Assembly: GCA_900770185.1 (NCBI GenBank)
Contig: CAAGJM010000006.1
Span: 131,223 to 195,222 of the forward strand
Length of the DNA stretch: 64,000 nt
Source: Clostridia bacterium
Lineage (GTDB): Bacteria; Bacillota; Clostridia; Christensenellales; Borkfalkiaceae
Direction: 5' to 3'
The notes below the pieces were generated by a model. It did not search any database and was not told where the DNA came from. It worked only from the letters and a program-made list of their open reading frames with translations. This document shows, in pieces, positions 25,265 through 33,792 of the stretch. Every line of letters begins with the position of its first letter. Position 1 is the stretch's first letter. The position numbers and the translations under genes are program-made.

Positions 25265-26030
25265 CTCCTAAATAAGCTTTTATAACGGCGGGGTCGTTAA
25301 GCACGGTTTTAGTGTCGCCGTGAATAAGTTCCTGACCGAAGTTTAAAACGGTAATTTTATTGCAAATGCCGCCGACAAGTTTCATATCGTGTTCGATAAG
25401 AAGCACCGTCACGTCGAACTTATCTTTAACGAACTGAATGGTTTCCATAAGTTCTTCCGTTTCCTGCGGGTTCATGCCCGCGGCAGGTTCGTCGAGAAGC
25501 AAAAGCTTAGGCTTCGTCGCAAGCGCGCGCGCTATTTCTAACTTTCTTTGCTTGCCGTAGGGGAGGTTGTATGCAAGTTGGTTTCTTAAATCGAGCAATC
25601 CGAAAACGTCTAAGATTTCCTTAGCGCGGTCACGCATGGCGATTTCGGTACTGTAATATTTGGGAAGCCTGAAAATGCTTTCGAACAAATTGCATTTATA
25701 TTCGGGCAAATTGTTCAGACCTATCATAACGTTTTTGATGACGGATAGGTTGTTAAAAAGCCTTATGTTCTGAAAAGTTCGGGCAATGCCTTTAATGTTT
25801 ATCTGTCTTTGGTCAAGACCGGTTAAATCTTCGCCGTCTAAATAAAACTTGCCGAAGGTCGGTTTATACACCCCCGTTAAAAGGTTGAATACGGTGGTTT
25901 TGCCCGCGCCGTTGGGCCCTATAAGCCCGTACAAATCGCCCTTTTCGATTTCAAGGTTGACGTTCTGCGCCGCTTTAAGACCGCCGAAAGATATGCCTAA
26001 GTTTTCGGTTTTAAGTATAAGTTCGCTCAT
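25254..26030 (-). CDS. livG: Branched-chain amino acid ABC transporter ATP-binding protein LivG
   Basis: A 258-residue ABC ATPase: Walker A GPNGAGKTT, the LivG-typical GIARTFQNIRLFNNLSV Q-loop, signature in LPYGKQRKLEIARAL (LSGGQ is diverged to LPYGKQ as usual in LivG), Walker B LLLLDEP, and LLIEHDMKLV. Overlaps livF and follows livM by two bases. Pairs with LivF to power the LivHM permease. Confidence 0.93.
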   Translation of the reverse strand: MSELILKTENLGISFGGLKAAQNVNLEIEKGDLYGLIGPNGAGKTTVFNLLTGVYKPTFGKFYLDGEDLTGLDQRQINIKGIARTFQNIRLFNNLSVIKNVMIGLNNLPEYKCNLFESIFRLPKYYSTEIAMRDRAKEILDVFGLLDLRNQLAYNLPYGKQRKLEIARALATKPKLLLLDEPAAGMNPQETEELMETIQFVKDKFDVTVLLIEHDMKLVGGICNKITVLNFGQELIHGDTKTVLNDPAVIKAYLGDDD

Positions 26031-26032
26031 GG

Positions 26033-27241
26033 TTATTTATCCCCCTTCGGTTTATCGGGCTTGTCGGGCGTAAAGGAATTGTCCGGCGTAAAGTCCGTAG
26101 ATAAAATAGCGTCCATTTCGACCTTGGTGGGAACAACCGACCAGTCCGCCCCGAATTCTTGCTCTTTTGCGGGGTCGTGCTGATATTTTTTGCGGGTGAA
26201 AAAGTTGTGCAATTTGATATAAAGGAAGTTCGTCAAGCGTTTGAAGTTATACTTTTCGCGCACGGTTTTAAGCTTGGGCGCGTTGTTGTACACTACTATT
26301 AAAATCAGCACGAGCGCGTAAATAAGGTTTTTAAGCGCGGCAAGGTTACCCGTTAAAGCAACGCCGAGCTTGGTGTTTAAAACGGTTATTACTATCGCCG
26401 CTATAATCGAGCCGTTGATGTTGCCCATTCCGCCCAAAACGACCATAACGAGTAAGTCTATCGACTTATTGTAGTCAAAGTTTGCGGGGTTTACCGAGTA
26501 CTGCGTCATTCCGAAGAATACGCCCGCAACCCCTGCAAAAAACGCCGATATAACGAAAACCGACAGTTTATAGTAAGTTACGTTTACGCCCATGGCGCGC
26601 GCCGCTATTTCGTTATCGCGCACCGCCATAATTGCCCTGCCGTGCTTTGAACGGATAAGGTTGTTTATAACCACGAGGGCTAAAAGCGCAAATATGAAAA
26701 TTATTATAAATAAGCTGTTTCTGTCGTAACGGAACTGGTTTTTAAGTTCGCCGACGCTCTCGCCGCCGCTTAAAATGTTTTTAAGCACGGTTTTAACTAT
26801 TTCGCCGAAAGCAAGGGTTACTATCGCAAGATAGTCGCCTTTAAGCCTTAACGCGGGCAAACCTATGATAAAGCCGGCAATCGCCGCGACAAGACCGCCT
26901 GCGAGAACCGCTATCAAAAGCGACGGAAGGGGCGCGGATTTCGTCATCGATTTTAAAAGGGTCTGACGCACCCATACGCCGACGAACGCGCCTATACTCA
27001 TAAACGCGGCGTGACCTATGGACAGTTCGCCCAAAAAGCCTACGACAAGGGAAAGCGACATTGCCGCTATCACGTAGTAGCCTATCTGCTCTAAAAGTTG
27101 CTGGTCGCTCTTTTTAGGCGTGCCGGCCGCCTGCAAAATTACCATTAGCAAAATCGCCGCCAAAAACACGAAGTAAGGAATAAAGTTTTTGACTTTGAAT
27201 TTCTTTTTTACGTTTGCAAAATATTGAGTGAAGCCGTTCAT
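26033..27241 (-). CDS. livM: Branched-chain amino acid ABC transporter permease LivM, with C-terminal tail
   Basis: A 402-residue permease with the LivM motif GFLGELSIGHAAFMSIGAF and about nine to ten helices, including the EAA-like loop MAVRDNEIAARAMGVNV. After the last helix (about residue 310) there is an unusual cytoplasmic tail of about 80 residues, rich in charge and ending with repeated TPD units (DFTPDNSFTPDKPDKPKGDK). Family members usually end soon after the last helix. Abuts livH, sharing one base. Confidence 0.92.
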   Translation of the reverse strand: MNGFTQYFANVKKKFKVKNFIPYFVFLAAILLMVILQAAGTPKKSDQQLLEQIGYYVIAAMSLSLVVGFLGELSIGHAAFMSIGAFVGVWVRQTLLKSMTKSAPLPSLLIAVLAGGLVAAIAGFIIGLPALRLKGDYLAIVTLAFGEIVKTVLKNILSGGESVGELKNQFRYDRNSLFIIIFIFALLALVVINNLIRSKHGRAIMAVRDNEIAARAMGVNVTYYKLSVFVISAFFAGVAGVFFGMTQYSVNPANFDYNKSIDLLVMVVLGGMGNINGSIIAAIVITVLNTKLGVALTGNLAALKNLIYALVLILIVVYNNAPKLKTVREKYNFKRLTNFLYIKLHNFFTRKKYQHDPAKEQEFGADWSVVPTKVEMDAILSTDFTPDNSFTPDKPDKPKGDK

Positions 27242-28116
27242 TATACTTTTTCCCTCCTCTTTTTACCTATTAAGCCCGTAGGACGGACGAGAAGAATAAC
27301 TATAAGTATAGCGAATTCTATTGCGGTGGTGTAACTGCCGATAGGCGTTTTTAAGCAGAACGTTTCGATAAGCCCGAGCAAAAGCCCGCCGAGCATCGCG
27401 CCCGGGATAGAGCCTATGCCGCCGATAACCGCCGCCGTGAAGGCTTTAATGCCCGGCATGGCGCCCATCGTAACGCTTACGTTTACGGGTATAAGTATAT
27501 AAGTCATGCTTGCAAGAGCCGCTAACGCAGAACCGATAATAAAAGTTATGGATATCGTTTTATTTACGTTTACGCCCATAAGCTGCGCCGCGCCTTTATC
27601 TTCGGACACGGCAAGCATCGCTTTGCCCGTTTTGGTGTTATTGATAAACGCGGTAAGCCCGACCATGACCGCCGCCGATAAAATAAGCGTTATGACGGTT
27701 GACCATTTGACGCCGAGCGCACCGATTTTAAGAGTGCCTAAATCCCATAATTTAACGGGTTTGTTGGCAGTGCCGAAAATCATCTGCGCCACGCTTTGAA
27801 GAAGGTAACTTACGCCTATTGCGGTTATTAAAACCGCCAGGGGTGAAGCGCCCCTTAAAGGTTTATACGCAAACTTTTCGATTGCCATGCCTGCAAGCGA
27901 GCATAAAAGTATGGAAAGCAGAACCGAAAGCACTGGGTCGAACCCGAGCTGAGCGGCAAATATGAATATAAAATATCCGCCTACCATTATTATGTCGCCG
28001 TGCGCGAAGTTAAGCATTTTTGCGATGCCGTACACCATCGTATAGCCCAAAGCTATCATAGCGTACACGCCGCCTAAGCTCAACCCGCTTATGAACGTTG
28101 AAATAAAATCTAACAT
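27241..28116 (-). CDS. livH: Branched-chain amino acid ABC transporter permease LivH
   Basis: A 291-residue permease starting MLDFISTFISGLSLGGVYAM, with the LivH motif GYTMVYGIAKMLNFAHGDI and about eight helices. The ATG at 28116 is chosen because AAAGGAAAG precedes it; a longer frame to 28164 would begin in basic, non-membrane sequence within the livJ-livH gap. Confidence 0.93.
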   Translation of the reverse strand: MLDFISTFISGLSLGGVYAMIALGYTMVYGIAKMLNFAHGDIIMVGGYFIFIFAAQLGFDPVLSVLLSILLCSLAGMAIEKFAYKPLRGASPLAVLITAIGVSYLLQSVAQMIFGTANKPVKLWDLGTLKIGALGVKWSTVITLILSAAVMVGLTAFINNTKTGKAMLAVSEDKGAAQLMGVNVNKTISITFIIGSALAALASMTYILIPVNVSVTMGAMPGIKAFTAAVIGGIGSIPGAMLGGLLLGLIETFCLKTPIGSYTTAIEFAILIVILLVRPTGLIGKKRREKV

Positions 28117-28199
28117 ATCTTTCCTTTTAATACGCAAAGTCGGTTTGCCCCGAAGTCGGGACAAACCGATATTTACGCGATTTTTATAATTGCGAAAAT

Positions 28200-29402
28200 T
28201 TAAGCGGCAGTGAAGTCTTTAACCATATATTCTTTGACGTTCTTCGTCGAGGTGTTTACGGTGTTATCCGCATTCCATTTCATTGCGGTACCGGTTACGC
28301 CGTCAACGCTGAAAGCGGGGTTGTGGAATACTTCTTTAAGTACGTCGCACATATCGCTTGCAGAGATGGTTACGGGAACTTCTTTACCTTCTTTTACGGC
28401 AAATTCTATAGCGTCTTTAAGCGCGTATACGCAGTCGTAAGCGGCAGCGGCAAACTGTATGGGGGTAGAACCGTATTTAGCTTTATATTCGTCGATAAAC
28501 GTTTTCGCTTTACCGTCGGTTGCAGCCGCGTCGAAGTGAGATATATAAGATATCTTCTGGGTTACGGTGGCTAAATCGGCGCCGAGTTCTGCGTCAACGC
28601 CGTCAAGGCCGTCGCCGCCGAAGTATACGGCGTTCGCTTTCATTTCGGTCTTGCCCTGCTTCATAAACGCTGCGGCAGGTTGATGGTAGATAGGCATGAA
28701 CACGAAGTCGCATTCTTTAAGCTTGGATACCTGAGAGCTGAAGTCGGTGGCGTTATCGTCGTTGAACGAAGTTACGACTATTTCGCTTCCGTTCCAAGAA
28801 GTTCCGAGTTCTGCCATAAACTTATTGTATATACCCTTGGAATAGTCGTCGTCGCTCTTATAAAAGACGCCTACTTTCTTCGGCTTTTCGCCATCGGGAA
28901 GTTTTTCAAGGTATTCTGCGGTTGCGGAACCTTGGGTCGAATCGGAGAAGCACATCTGGAATCCGTTTTCGTATTCGGGAACCGCGTCTGCGGTTGCGGA
29001 CGGAGTTATGAAGAAGACGTTGTCTTCCTTGCTTAATTCTTTATATTGTAAGCAAGGTTTGGTGGTAACGCAGCCAAGGCTCATCTGCATACCCGCTTCG
29101 AGTTGTGCGGAATAACCTGCGGCAACTTTGGTCTGGTCGTGCACGTCGTCGTACATCTGGAAGTTGAGCTTATAGCCGTTTACGCCGCCCTTCGCGTTGA
29201 TTTCGTCAACGGCAAGTTGCGCGCCGTTTTTAACGGCTTGACCGTATACGCCCGCGCCGCCGGTAAGCGGACCGGATGCGCCGATGTAATACTCGGTGTT
29301 TTTAGACGTGTAGCCCTTATTGCCGCAAGCGGTCAACGAGCTGACGCCTAAGGTTAAAGCCAAGCCTAAGCCCAACACTTTAAACAAGTTCGATTTTTTC
29401 AT
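28200..29402 (-). CDS. livJ: Branched-chain amino acid ABC transporter substrate-binding lipoprotein
   Basis: A 400-residue extracytoplasmic binding protein. The lipoprotein signal peptide ends in LTACG (lipidated Cys26). The mature part is a two-lobed Leu/Ile/Val-binding fold starting YYIGASGPLTGGAGVYGQAVKNGAQLAVDEIN, the pattern of peripla_BP_6. GGAG precedes the ATG. First structural gene of livJHMGF, controlled by the leader at 29700-29863. Confidence 0.93.
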   Translation of the reverse strand: MKKSNLFKVLGLGLALTLGVSSLTACGNKGYTSKNTEYYIGASGPLTGGAGVYGQAVKNGAQLAVDEINAKGGVNGYKLNFQMYDDVHDQTKVAAGYSAQLEAGMQMSLGCVTTKPCLQYKELSKEDNVFFITPSATADAVPEYENGFQMCFSDSTQGSATAEYLEKLPDGEKPKKVGVFYKSDDDYSKGIYNKFMAELGTSWNGSEIVVTSFNDDNATDFSSQVSKLKECDFVFMPIYHQPAAAFMKQGKTEMKANAVYFGGDGLDGVDAELGADLATVTQKISYISHFDAAATDGKAKTFIDEYKAKYGSTPIQFAAAAYDCVYALKDAIEFAVKEGKEVPVTISASDMCDVLKEVFHNPAFSVDGVTGTAMKWNADNTVNTSTKNVKEYMVKDFTAA

Positions 29403-29511
29403 GGTTTTGTTCTCCTTTAAACAAAAAATTTTTTAAATTTACAAACGACTTACGTCGTTTTTTACCTATTTACACTTTCCCGCCCGAATTTAAGTCGGCT
29501 TCCGTTTTCGC

Positions 29512-29576
29512 GAGATGTTTCGCTTACGCTCAACATGACAATGGAAGTTGTCATTCTGAACGAAGTGAAGAATCTC
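29512..29576. repeat. Inverted pair of dispersed repeat units
   Basis: 29512-29539 ending CTCAACATGAC and 29550-29576 beginning GTCATTCTGAACGAAGTGAA are imperfect inverted copies. The second matches 10846-10872. It lies in the untranslated leader between the attenuator and livJ. Confidence 0.65.
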
Positions 29577-29699
29577 CGCGGAAGCGCAATTTTTGATTGC
29601 TTTCAACCTTCGTCGCAACCTAATACGGCGGGTAACACAGCCATAAACCGTATTTTAAGCCTTTAAAACAGGCGACGCGACCAAAAGGCGCAACTTAAC

Positions 29700-29739
29700 A
29701 AAAAAAGCAAGGATAGTTTTTTTGAAACACCCTTGCTTT
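29700..29739 (-). terminator. Attenuator terminator of the liv operon
   Basis: Minus-strand stem AAAGCAAGG (29731-29739) / CCTTGCTTT (29704-29712) followed by T7. The 5' half of the stem, extended as GCAAAGCAAGG, can instead pair with CCTTGTTTTTGC near the end of the leader-peptide ORF (29786-29797), giving an antiterminator of about 11 bp with one bulge. Confidence 0.8.
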
Positions 29740-29773
29740 GCAACCAAAATAATTATAAACTCTACTTATAATT

Positions 29774-29863
29774 TTAAGCGGTACGGCAAAAACAAGGTCT
29801 GCTCTTAATAATGAGGACCTCAAGTAGAATAATTATGACGTTTTTAACGCTGAATTTATTCAT
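29774..29863 (-). CDS. Branched-chain amino acid leader peptide (transcription attenuation)
   Basis: A 29-codon ORF starting MNKFSVKNVIIILLEVLIIK. Ten of the eleven codons 9-19 are Val, Ile or Leu. AAAGG lies nine bases before the ATG and a consensus promoter 33 bp upstream. The codons after the Ile/Leu/Val run (CCT TGT TTT TGC) carry the antiterminator partner of the downstream terminator. The design matches ilv/leu-type attenuation: plentiful branched-chain aminoacyl-tRNA lets the ribosome cover the antiterminator and transcription stops; stalling on the run lets the liv genes be read. Too short for standard gene calling. Confidence 0.85.
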   Translation of the reverse strand: MNKFSVKNVIIILLEVLIIKSRPCFCRTA

Positions 29864-29895
29864 GGTTTTTTGCCTTTCTTTTTTTTGATAATGAA

Positions 29896-29924
29896 AATTT
29901 ACCACTATTGATTTTATTTGTCAA
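29896..29924 (-). promoter_or_regulatory. Promoter of the liv leader and operon
   Basis: Minus-strand perfect TTGACA (29919-29924), 17 bp, TAAATT (29896-29901), 33 bp before the leader peptide ATG. Confidence 0.85.
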
Positions 29925-30108
29925 ACGTTTTTCACCGCTTTTTTAAAAAAAATCCGATTTTTTATTATTCCGCCGAAATTCACGGTTACGTCTTAATTTA
30001 TGCTTATATCACCGTTTGATTTTTACCGATATTATAAGCAGTTCTTAACCCCCCTTGACAATAAAACTCCTCTTATACGCCTCCCGACGCTTATAAAGCG
30101 ACGTTTTA

Positions 30109-30137
30109 TTGACTACGCGCAAAAGTTTAACTATAAT
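30109..30137 (+). promoter_or_regulatory. Promoter of the AraC-family gene at 30192
   Basis: TTGACT (30109-30114), 17 bp, perfect TATAAT (30132-30137). The divergent liv promoter lies about 200 bp away. Confidence 0.85.
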
Positions 30138-30191
30138 GTAATAGAGTAAAACATATAAACCGTATTTTTTGGCGGTTTACGGGGGTAATTT

Positions 30192-31016
30192 ATGCCGTTA
30201 TTAAAGGAATCGGACGTTGATATAGTCATCGCAAAGAACGAAAACTCTCTTCCGCACACTCACGACTTTTTAGAGTTCGCTTACGTTACGAAAGGTAAAT
30301 GCGAGCACTATTTAAACGGCGAAAAGCGCATGCTTTCAAGCGGCGACTTTTTTATTATAGATTACGGCGCGATGCACGGGTATGAAGTCTGTACGGATGA
30401 AGACTTCGAGCTTACAAACGTAATTTTCCAACCGCGAATAATCGATAAAACTCTTTCCGCATGCCGCAATTTAACCGACCTTATGAACCACTATCTATTG
30501 CGCATCAACAACGAATACGTTCTCCCCAGCCCGTCAAACCGCGTTTATTTTGACGACGACGGCGAAATTTTAGGCGTAGTTAATAGGATAACGGGCGAAT
30601 ATTTTGCTAAAAAACCGGGATATATGGCAGTTATAAGAAGCCTTATTATCGAACTTATAATTTTAACGGCGCGAAAGATAGACAGAAATTATTCATACGG
30701 CGACGTTGCGGGTTACATGCTTAAAAGTGCGAACGAGAACTACGCCCGCCCCGAAACGCTTAACGGGTTAGCCGAAAAGTTCAATTACAGCGTGCCGTAT
30801 TTATCGCAAAAGTTTTTATCCGCTTACGGTATCGGATATCGCGACTACGTCGTCGGCGTAAAACTTAACGAAGCGGCAAGGCTTATTGCGAATTCGGACG
30901 ATAAAATTTACGAGATAGCAAAACTCGTCGGGTACGACGACGTAAACTTTTTTTATTCGTCGTTTAAAAAACGCTTCGGCGTAAGCCCCGCGAAATATCG
31001 CAAAACGAGCGGCTGA
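30192..31016 (+). CDS. AraC-family transcriptional regulator with cupin sensor domain
   Basis: A 274-residue protein: N-terminal cupin (LPHTHDFLEFAYVTKGKCEHYL, about 18-100) and C-terminal AraC DNA-binding domain (about 175-272; LAEKFNYSVPYLSQKF and GYDDVNFFYSSFKKRFGVSPAKYRK). GGGGG ribosome site before the ATG. It is divergent from liv and upstream of the polysaccharide polymerase gene; its target is not evident. Confidence 0.88.
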   Translation: MPLLKESDVDIVIAKNENSLPHTHDFLEFAYVTKGKCEHYLNGEKRMLSSGDFFIIDYGAMHGYEVCTDEDFELTNVIFQPRIIDKTLSACRNLTDLMNHYLLRINNEYVLPSPSNRVYFDDDGEILGVVNRITGEYFAKKPGYMAVIRSLIIELIILTARKIDRNYSYGDVAGYMLKSANENYARPETLNGLAEKFNYSVPYLSQKFLSAYGIGYRDYVVGVKLNEAARLIANSDDKIYEIAKLVGYDDVNFFYSSFKKRFGVSPAKYRKTSG

Positions 31017-31083
31017 ATTCGACCTGTTTCGCCGTTATTTTTGCTTTGCCGTACACGTTAAGCTCGTTTTTTTTACAAAAAGG

Positions 31084-31112
31084 TTGATAAATACGGCGGT
31101 GTGTGATAAAAT
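31084..31112 (+). promoter_or_regulatory. Promoter of the O-antigen ligase-like gene
   Basis: TTGATA (31084-31089), 17 bp, TAAAAT (31107-31112), 38 bp before the ATG. Confidence 0.75.
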
Positions 31113-31150
31113 TACGCTATATGCCATAGGTATCGTCGGCAGGAGAAGAA

Positions 31151-32560
31151 ATGCTTTCTAAAATACGCAACTATTTACTTGAAAATAAAAAAATTCAAAA
31201 TTTAAGGCGTTTTTACGAGGGCGACTTATATCTTGCTATCGTCGCGCTTGCGGCTACGGCGGCGTACTGCTTTTCTATCGAACTTTTTATCGCGCCGTTG
31301 CTTATTTTATTCTGCGGCGCAGGTCTTATCGTTTCAAAAGACTTTAAGCCTTACCTTATTATACTTTTATTATTCGTATACATGGTGCCGCCCGCACACA
31401 TGCAGCCGGACAGCGGGGCGTTCACAAACTCGTATTATTACAAAAACCTCGGCGTTTTAATCGTTTACGCCGTTCTCGTCGTTTTAACGCTCGTTTTGCG
31501 CTTTTTAGTGCACGGCGGGTTCTCTAAAATTTTTAAGACGAAAACGCGGCTCACTTTTTTTGTTATTCCGCTTACGCTCGCATTTTTAACAAACGGCTTT
31601 TTTGCCGAGAATTATCGCGTCGGAAACCTTATCTTCGGGTTTACGATGGCGTTTTTTATGTGCTTTTTGTATCTTTTGATAGTTCATAATATAGATTACG
31701 ACGAAAATACCGCAACGTACTTCTGCAAGGTTTGCTTTTTTATTGCGCTTGCGCTTATAGCGGAACTTATATTCGTTTACGCGACGGGCGACTTTACCGA
31801 TGATGGCAGTATCAATAAAGATGTGCTTACCTTCGGCTGGGGCATATGCAACAACTACGGCGCGATGGTTGCGATTTTAATACCGCCCGTGTTATATCTT
31901 GCCGCAAACGAAAAACATTGGTACGTATTCTACGGCGTGGCGGTGCTTACGTACATTGCGACGATGTTCTCGCTTTCGCGCGCGGCGATGCTTGTCGGTA
32001 CGGCAGGGATGATTTTCGGTCTGATAATTATAATGCTTACAGGTAAGAACACCAAAAAATGTATAATAGCAAACGGCGTGATGCTTGTATCGGTAATTTT
32101 TGTTTCTGTTTTTTTACGGAGCACGATTGCAACCGTTTTCAAAAGTATTCTGGATATGAAATTCAGCGATAGAGGCAGGTTTAATTTATGGAAACTCGCC
32201 CGCGACAACTTTATAGCGCATCCCGTGTTCGGCGGCGGTTTTTACAGTTGCGAATATGTTTCCCGCGGGTTTTTACCGTCGTTTTACCATAACACCGTGA
32301 TCGAAATCGCGGCGGCTATGGGCGCGTTCGGCTTGACGACTTATCTTGCGTTCAGGGCAAAAACCATATATTTGTGCGTGCGCGGGCTTAATCAGGAAAG
32401 ACTGTTTTTAGGGCTTATGCTTGCAGTCTTACTCGGAACCTCACTGCTTGACAACCATATGTTCAACGTCTATCCGCTGTTTTACCACGCGGTGATAATC
32501 GCGCTTATCGAACTCGATTTCAACAAAACCGTAGCGCCGGTTAAAAATATGCAGGCTTAG
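31151..32560 (+). CDS. O-antigen ligase/polymerase-like membrane protein (Wzy/WaaL superfamily)
   Basis: A 469-residue protein with about eleven hydrophobic helices and a large extracytoplasmic loop containing the family's motif KLARDNFIAHPVFGGGFYSCEY and the H-N-T in FYHNTVIEIAAAMGAFG. Family members join or polymerise polysaccharide repeat units on lipid carriers. AGGAGAAG precedes the ATG. It heads the surface glycan region and faces the dehydratase genes convergently. Confidence 0.82.
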   Translation: MLSKIRNYLLENKKIQNLRRFYEGDLYLAIVALAATAAYCFSIELFIAPLLILFCGAGLIVSKDFKPYLIILLLFVYMVPPAHMQPDSGAFTNSYYYKNLGVLIVYAVLVVLTLVLRFLVHGGFSKIFKTKTRLTFFVIPLTLAFLTNGFFAENYRVGNLIFGFTMAFFMCFLYLLIVHNIDYDENTATYFCKVCFFIALALIAELIFVYATGDFTDDGSINKDVLTFGWGICNNYGAMVAILIPPVLYLAANEKHWYVFYGVAVLTYIATMFSLSRAAMLVGTAGMIFGLIIIMLTGKNTKKCIIANGVMLVSVIFVSVFLRSTIATVFKSILDMKFSDRGRFNLWKLARDNFIAHPVFGGGFYSCEYVSRGFLPSFYHNTVIEIAAAMGAFGLTTYLAFRAKTIYLCVRGLNQERLFLGLMLAVLLGTSLLDNHMFNVYPLFYHAVIIALIELDFNKTVAPVKNMQA

Positions 32561-32629
32561 GGAAAACTCTCTTTATTACTAATTATTTTTGCGGGCATAA
32601 GGAATGTTTTCCCTAAAAAACGTTAAACC

Positions 32630-32661
32630 AAAAACCGACGAGGAACACCCGTCGGTTTTTT
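32630..32661. terminator. Intrinsic terminator between convergent glycan genes
   Basis: Stem AAAAACCGACG / CGTCGGTTTTT with a 9-base loop and T-run. Confidence 0.85.
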
Positions 32662-32694
32662 AATGCTGATATTCTGCGAGTTTCCCCGCTCCGC

Positions 32695-33732
32695 TCAATT
32701 TTTATTCAATTCGTCTTTTATATATTGAAGGCTTGCGATTTTTTCTTTCACTTCCTCAACCGTCAAAAGCTTGGTGTTATTGGAATTAAACTCGCTGAAC
32801 GCTTGCGCGTCCACTCTGCCGACGTTAAAATACTTATCGTAATTAAGCCCGCGTTTATCGCAAGGAACTCTGTAAAAATCGCCCATATCTATGGCGTTCA
32901 TACACTCTTCGTTCGTTAAAAGCGTTTCATACTTTTTTTCGCCGTGGCGGATACCTATTATTTTTATAGGCGTCTTATTCTCTTTATCAAAAAGCTCGAT
33001 AACAGCCTTCGCTTGCGTTTCTATCGTGCAGGCGGGGGCTTTCTGAACGAGAATATCGCCGGACTCACCGTGCTCGAAAGCAAACAGCACCAAATCGACC
33101 GCTTCGTCCAAAGACATGATAAAACGGGTCATCTTCGGGTCGGTCACGGTTATAGGGTTGCCGCTTCTTATCTGGTCTATCCAAAGCGGAATAACCGAAC
33201 CGCGGCTACACATAACGTTGCCGTAACGGGTGCAGCAAATTTTCGTTTTCTTTGTGGTGCGGCTTTTTGCCACGATAACCTTTTCCATCATAGCTTTGCT
33301 CGTACCCATCGCGTTGACGGGATAAGCCGCTTTATCGGTCGATAAGCATATAACCGTTTTAACGCCTTCGTCTATAGCGGCGGTAAGAACGTTTTCAGTG
33401 CCTAAAACGTTGGTTTTAACCGCTTCGAGCGGAAAAAATTCGCACGACGGAACTTGCTTTAACGCCGCCGCGTGGAATACAAAATCAACCCCGTGCATTG
33501 CGTTTTTTACGGACTGCAAATCTCTTACGTCGCCTATATAAAACTTTATCTTGTCGGCAAATTCGGGATATTTCGCCTGAAATTCGTGGCGCATATCGTC
33601 CTGTTTTTTTTCATCGCGCGAAAATATTCTTATTTCGCCCACGTCGGTTTTTAAAAATCTGTTCAGAACGGCGTTGCCGAAACTCCCCGTTCCGCCCGTT
33701 ATCATTAGAGTTTTATCTTTAAACAGCGTCAT
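32695..33732 (-). CDS. UDP-N-acetylglucosamine 4,6-dehydratase/5-epimerase (CapE/FnlA type)
   Basis: A 345-residue extended SDR: GGTGSFGNAVLNRFL cofactor motif, FHAAALKQVPSCEFFP, STDKAAYPVN, and MxxxK (Met142, Lys146) in place of YxxxK, which is characteristic of CapE/FnlA/WbjB. They convert UDP-GlcNAc to a 4-keto-6-deoxy-hexose, first step to N-acetyl-fucosamine-type sugars. The ATG at 33732 with AAAAGGAAG upstream is chosen over 33765. Confidence 0.88.
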   Translation of the reverse strand: MTLFKDKTLMITGGTGSFGNAVLNRFLKTDVGEIRIFSRDEKKQDDMRHEFQAKYPEFADKIKFYIGDVRDLQSVKNAMHGVDFVFHAAALKQVPSCEFFPLEAVKTNVLGTENVLTAAIDEGVKTVICLSTDKAAYPVNAMGTSKAMMEKVIVAKSRTTKKTKICCTRYGNVMCSRGSVIPLWIDQIRSGNPITVTDPKMTRFIMSLDEAVDLVLFAFEHGESGDILVQKAPACTIETQAKAVIELFDKENKTPIKIIGIRHGEKKYETLLTNEECMNAIDMGDFYRVPCDKRGLNYDKYFNVGRVDAQAFSEFNSNNTKLLTVEEVKEKIASLQYIKDELNKN

Positions 33733-33792
33733 ATATTCTTCCTTTTGGTTAACCGCGCTCAGCACGGATAATTACCTAACAGCGTTTGAGCG

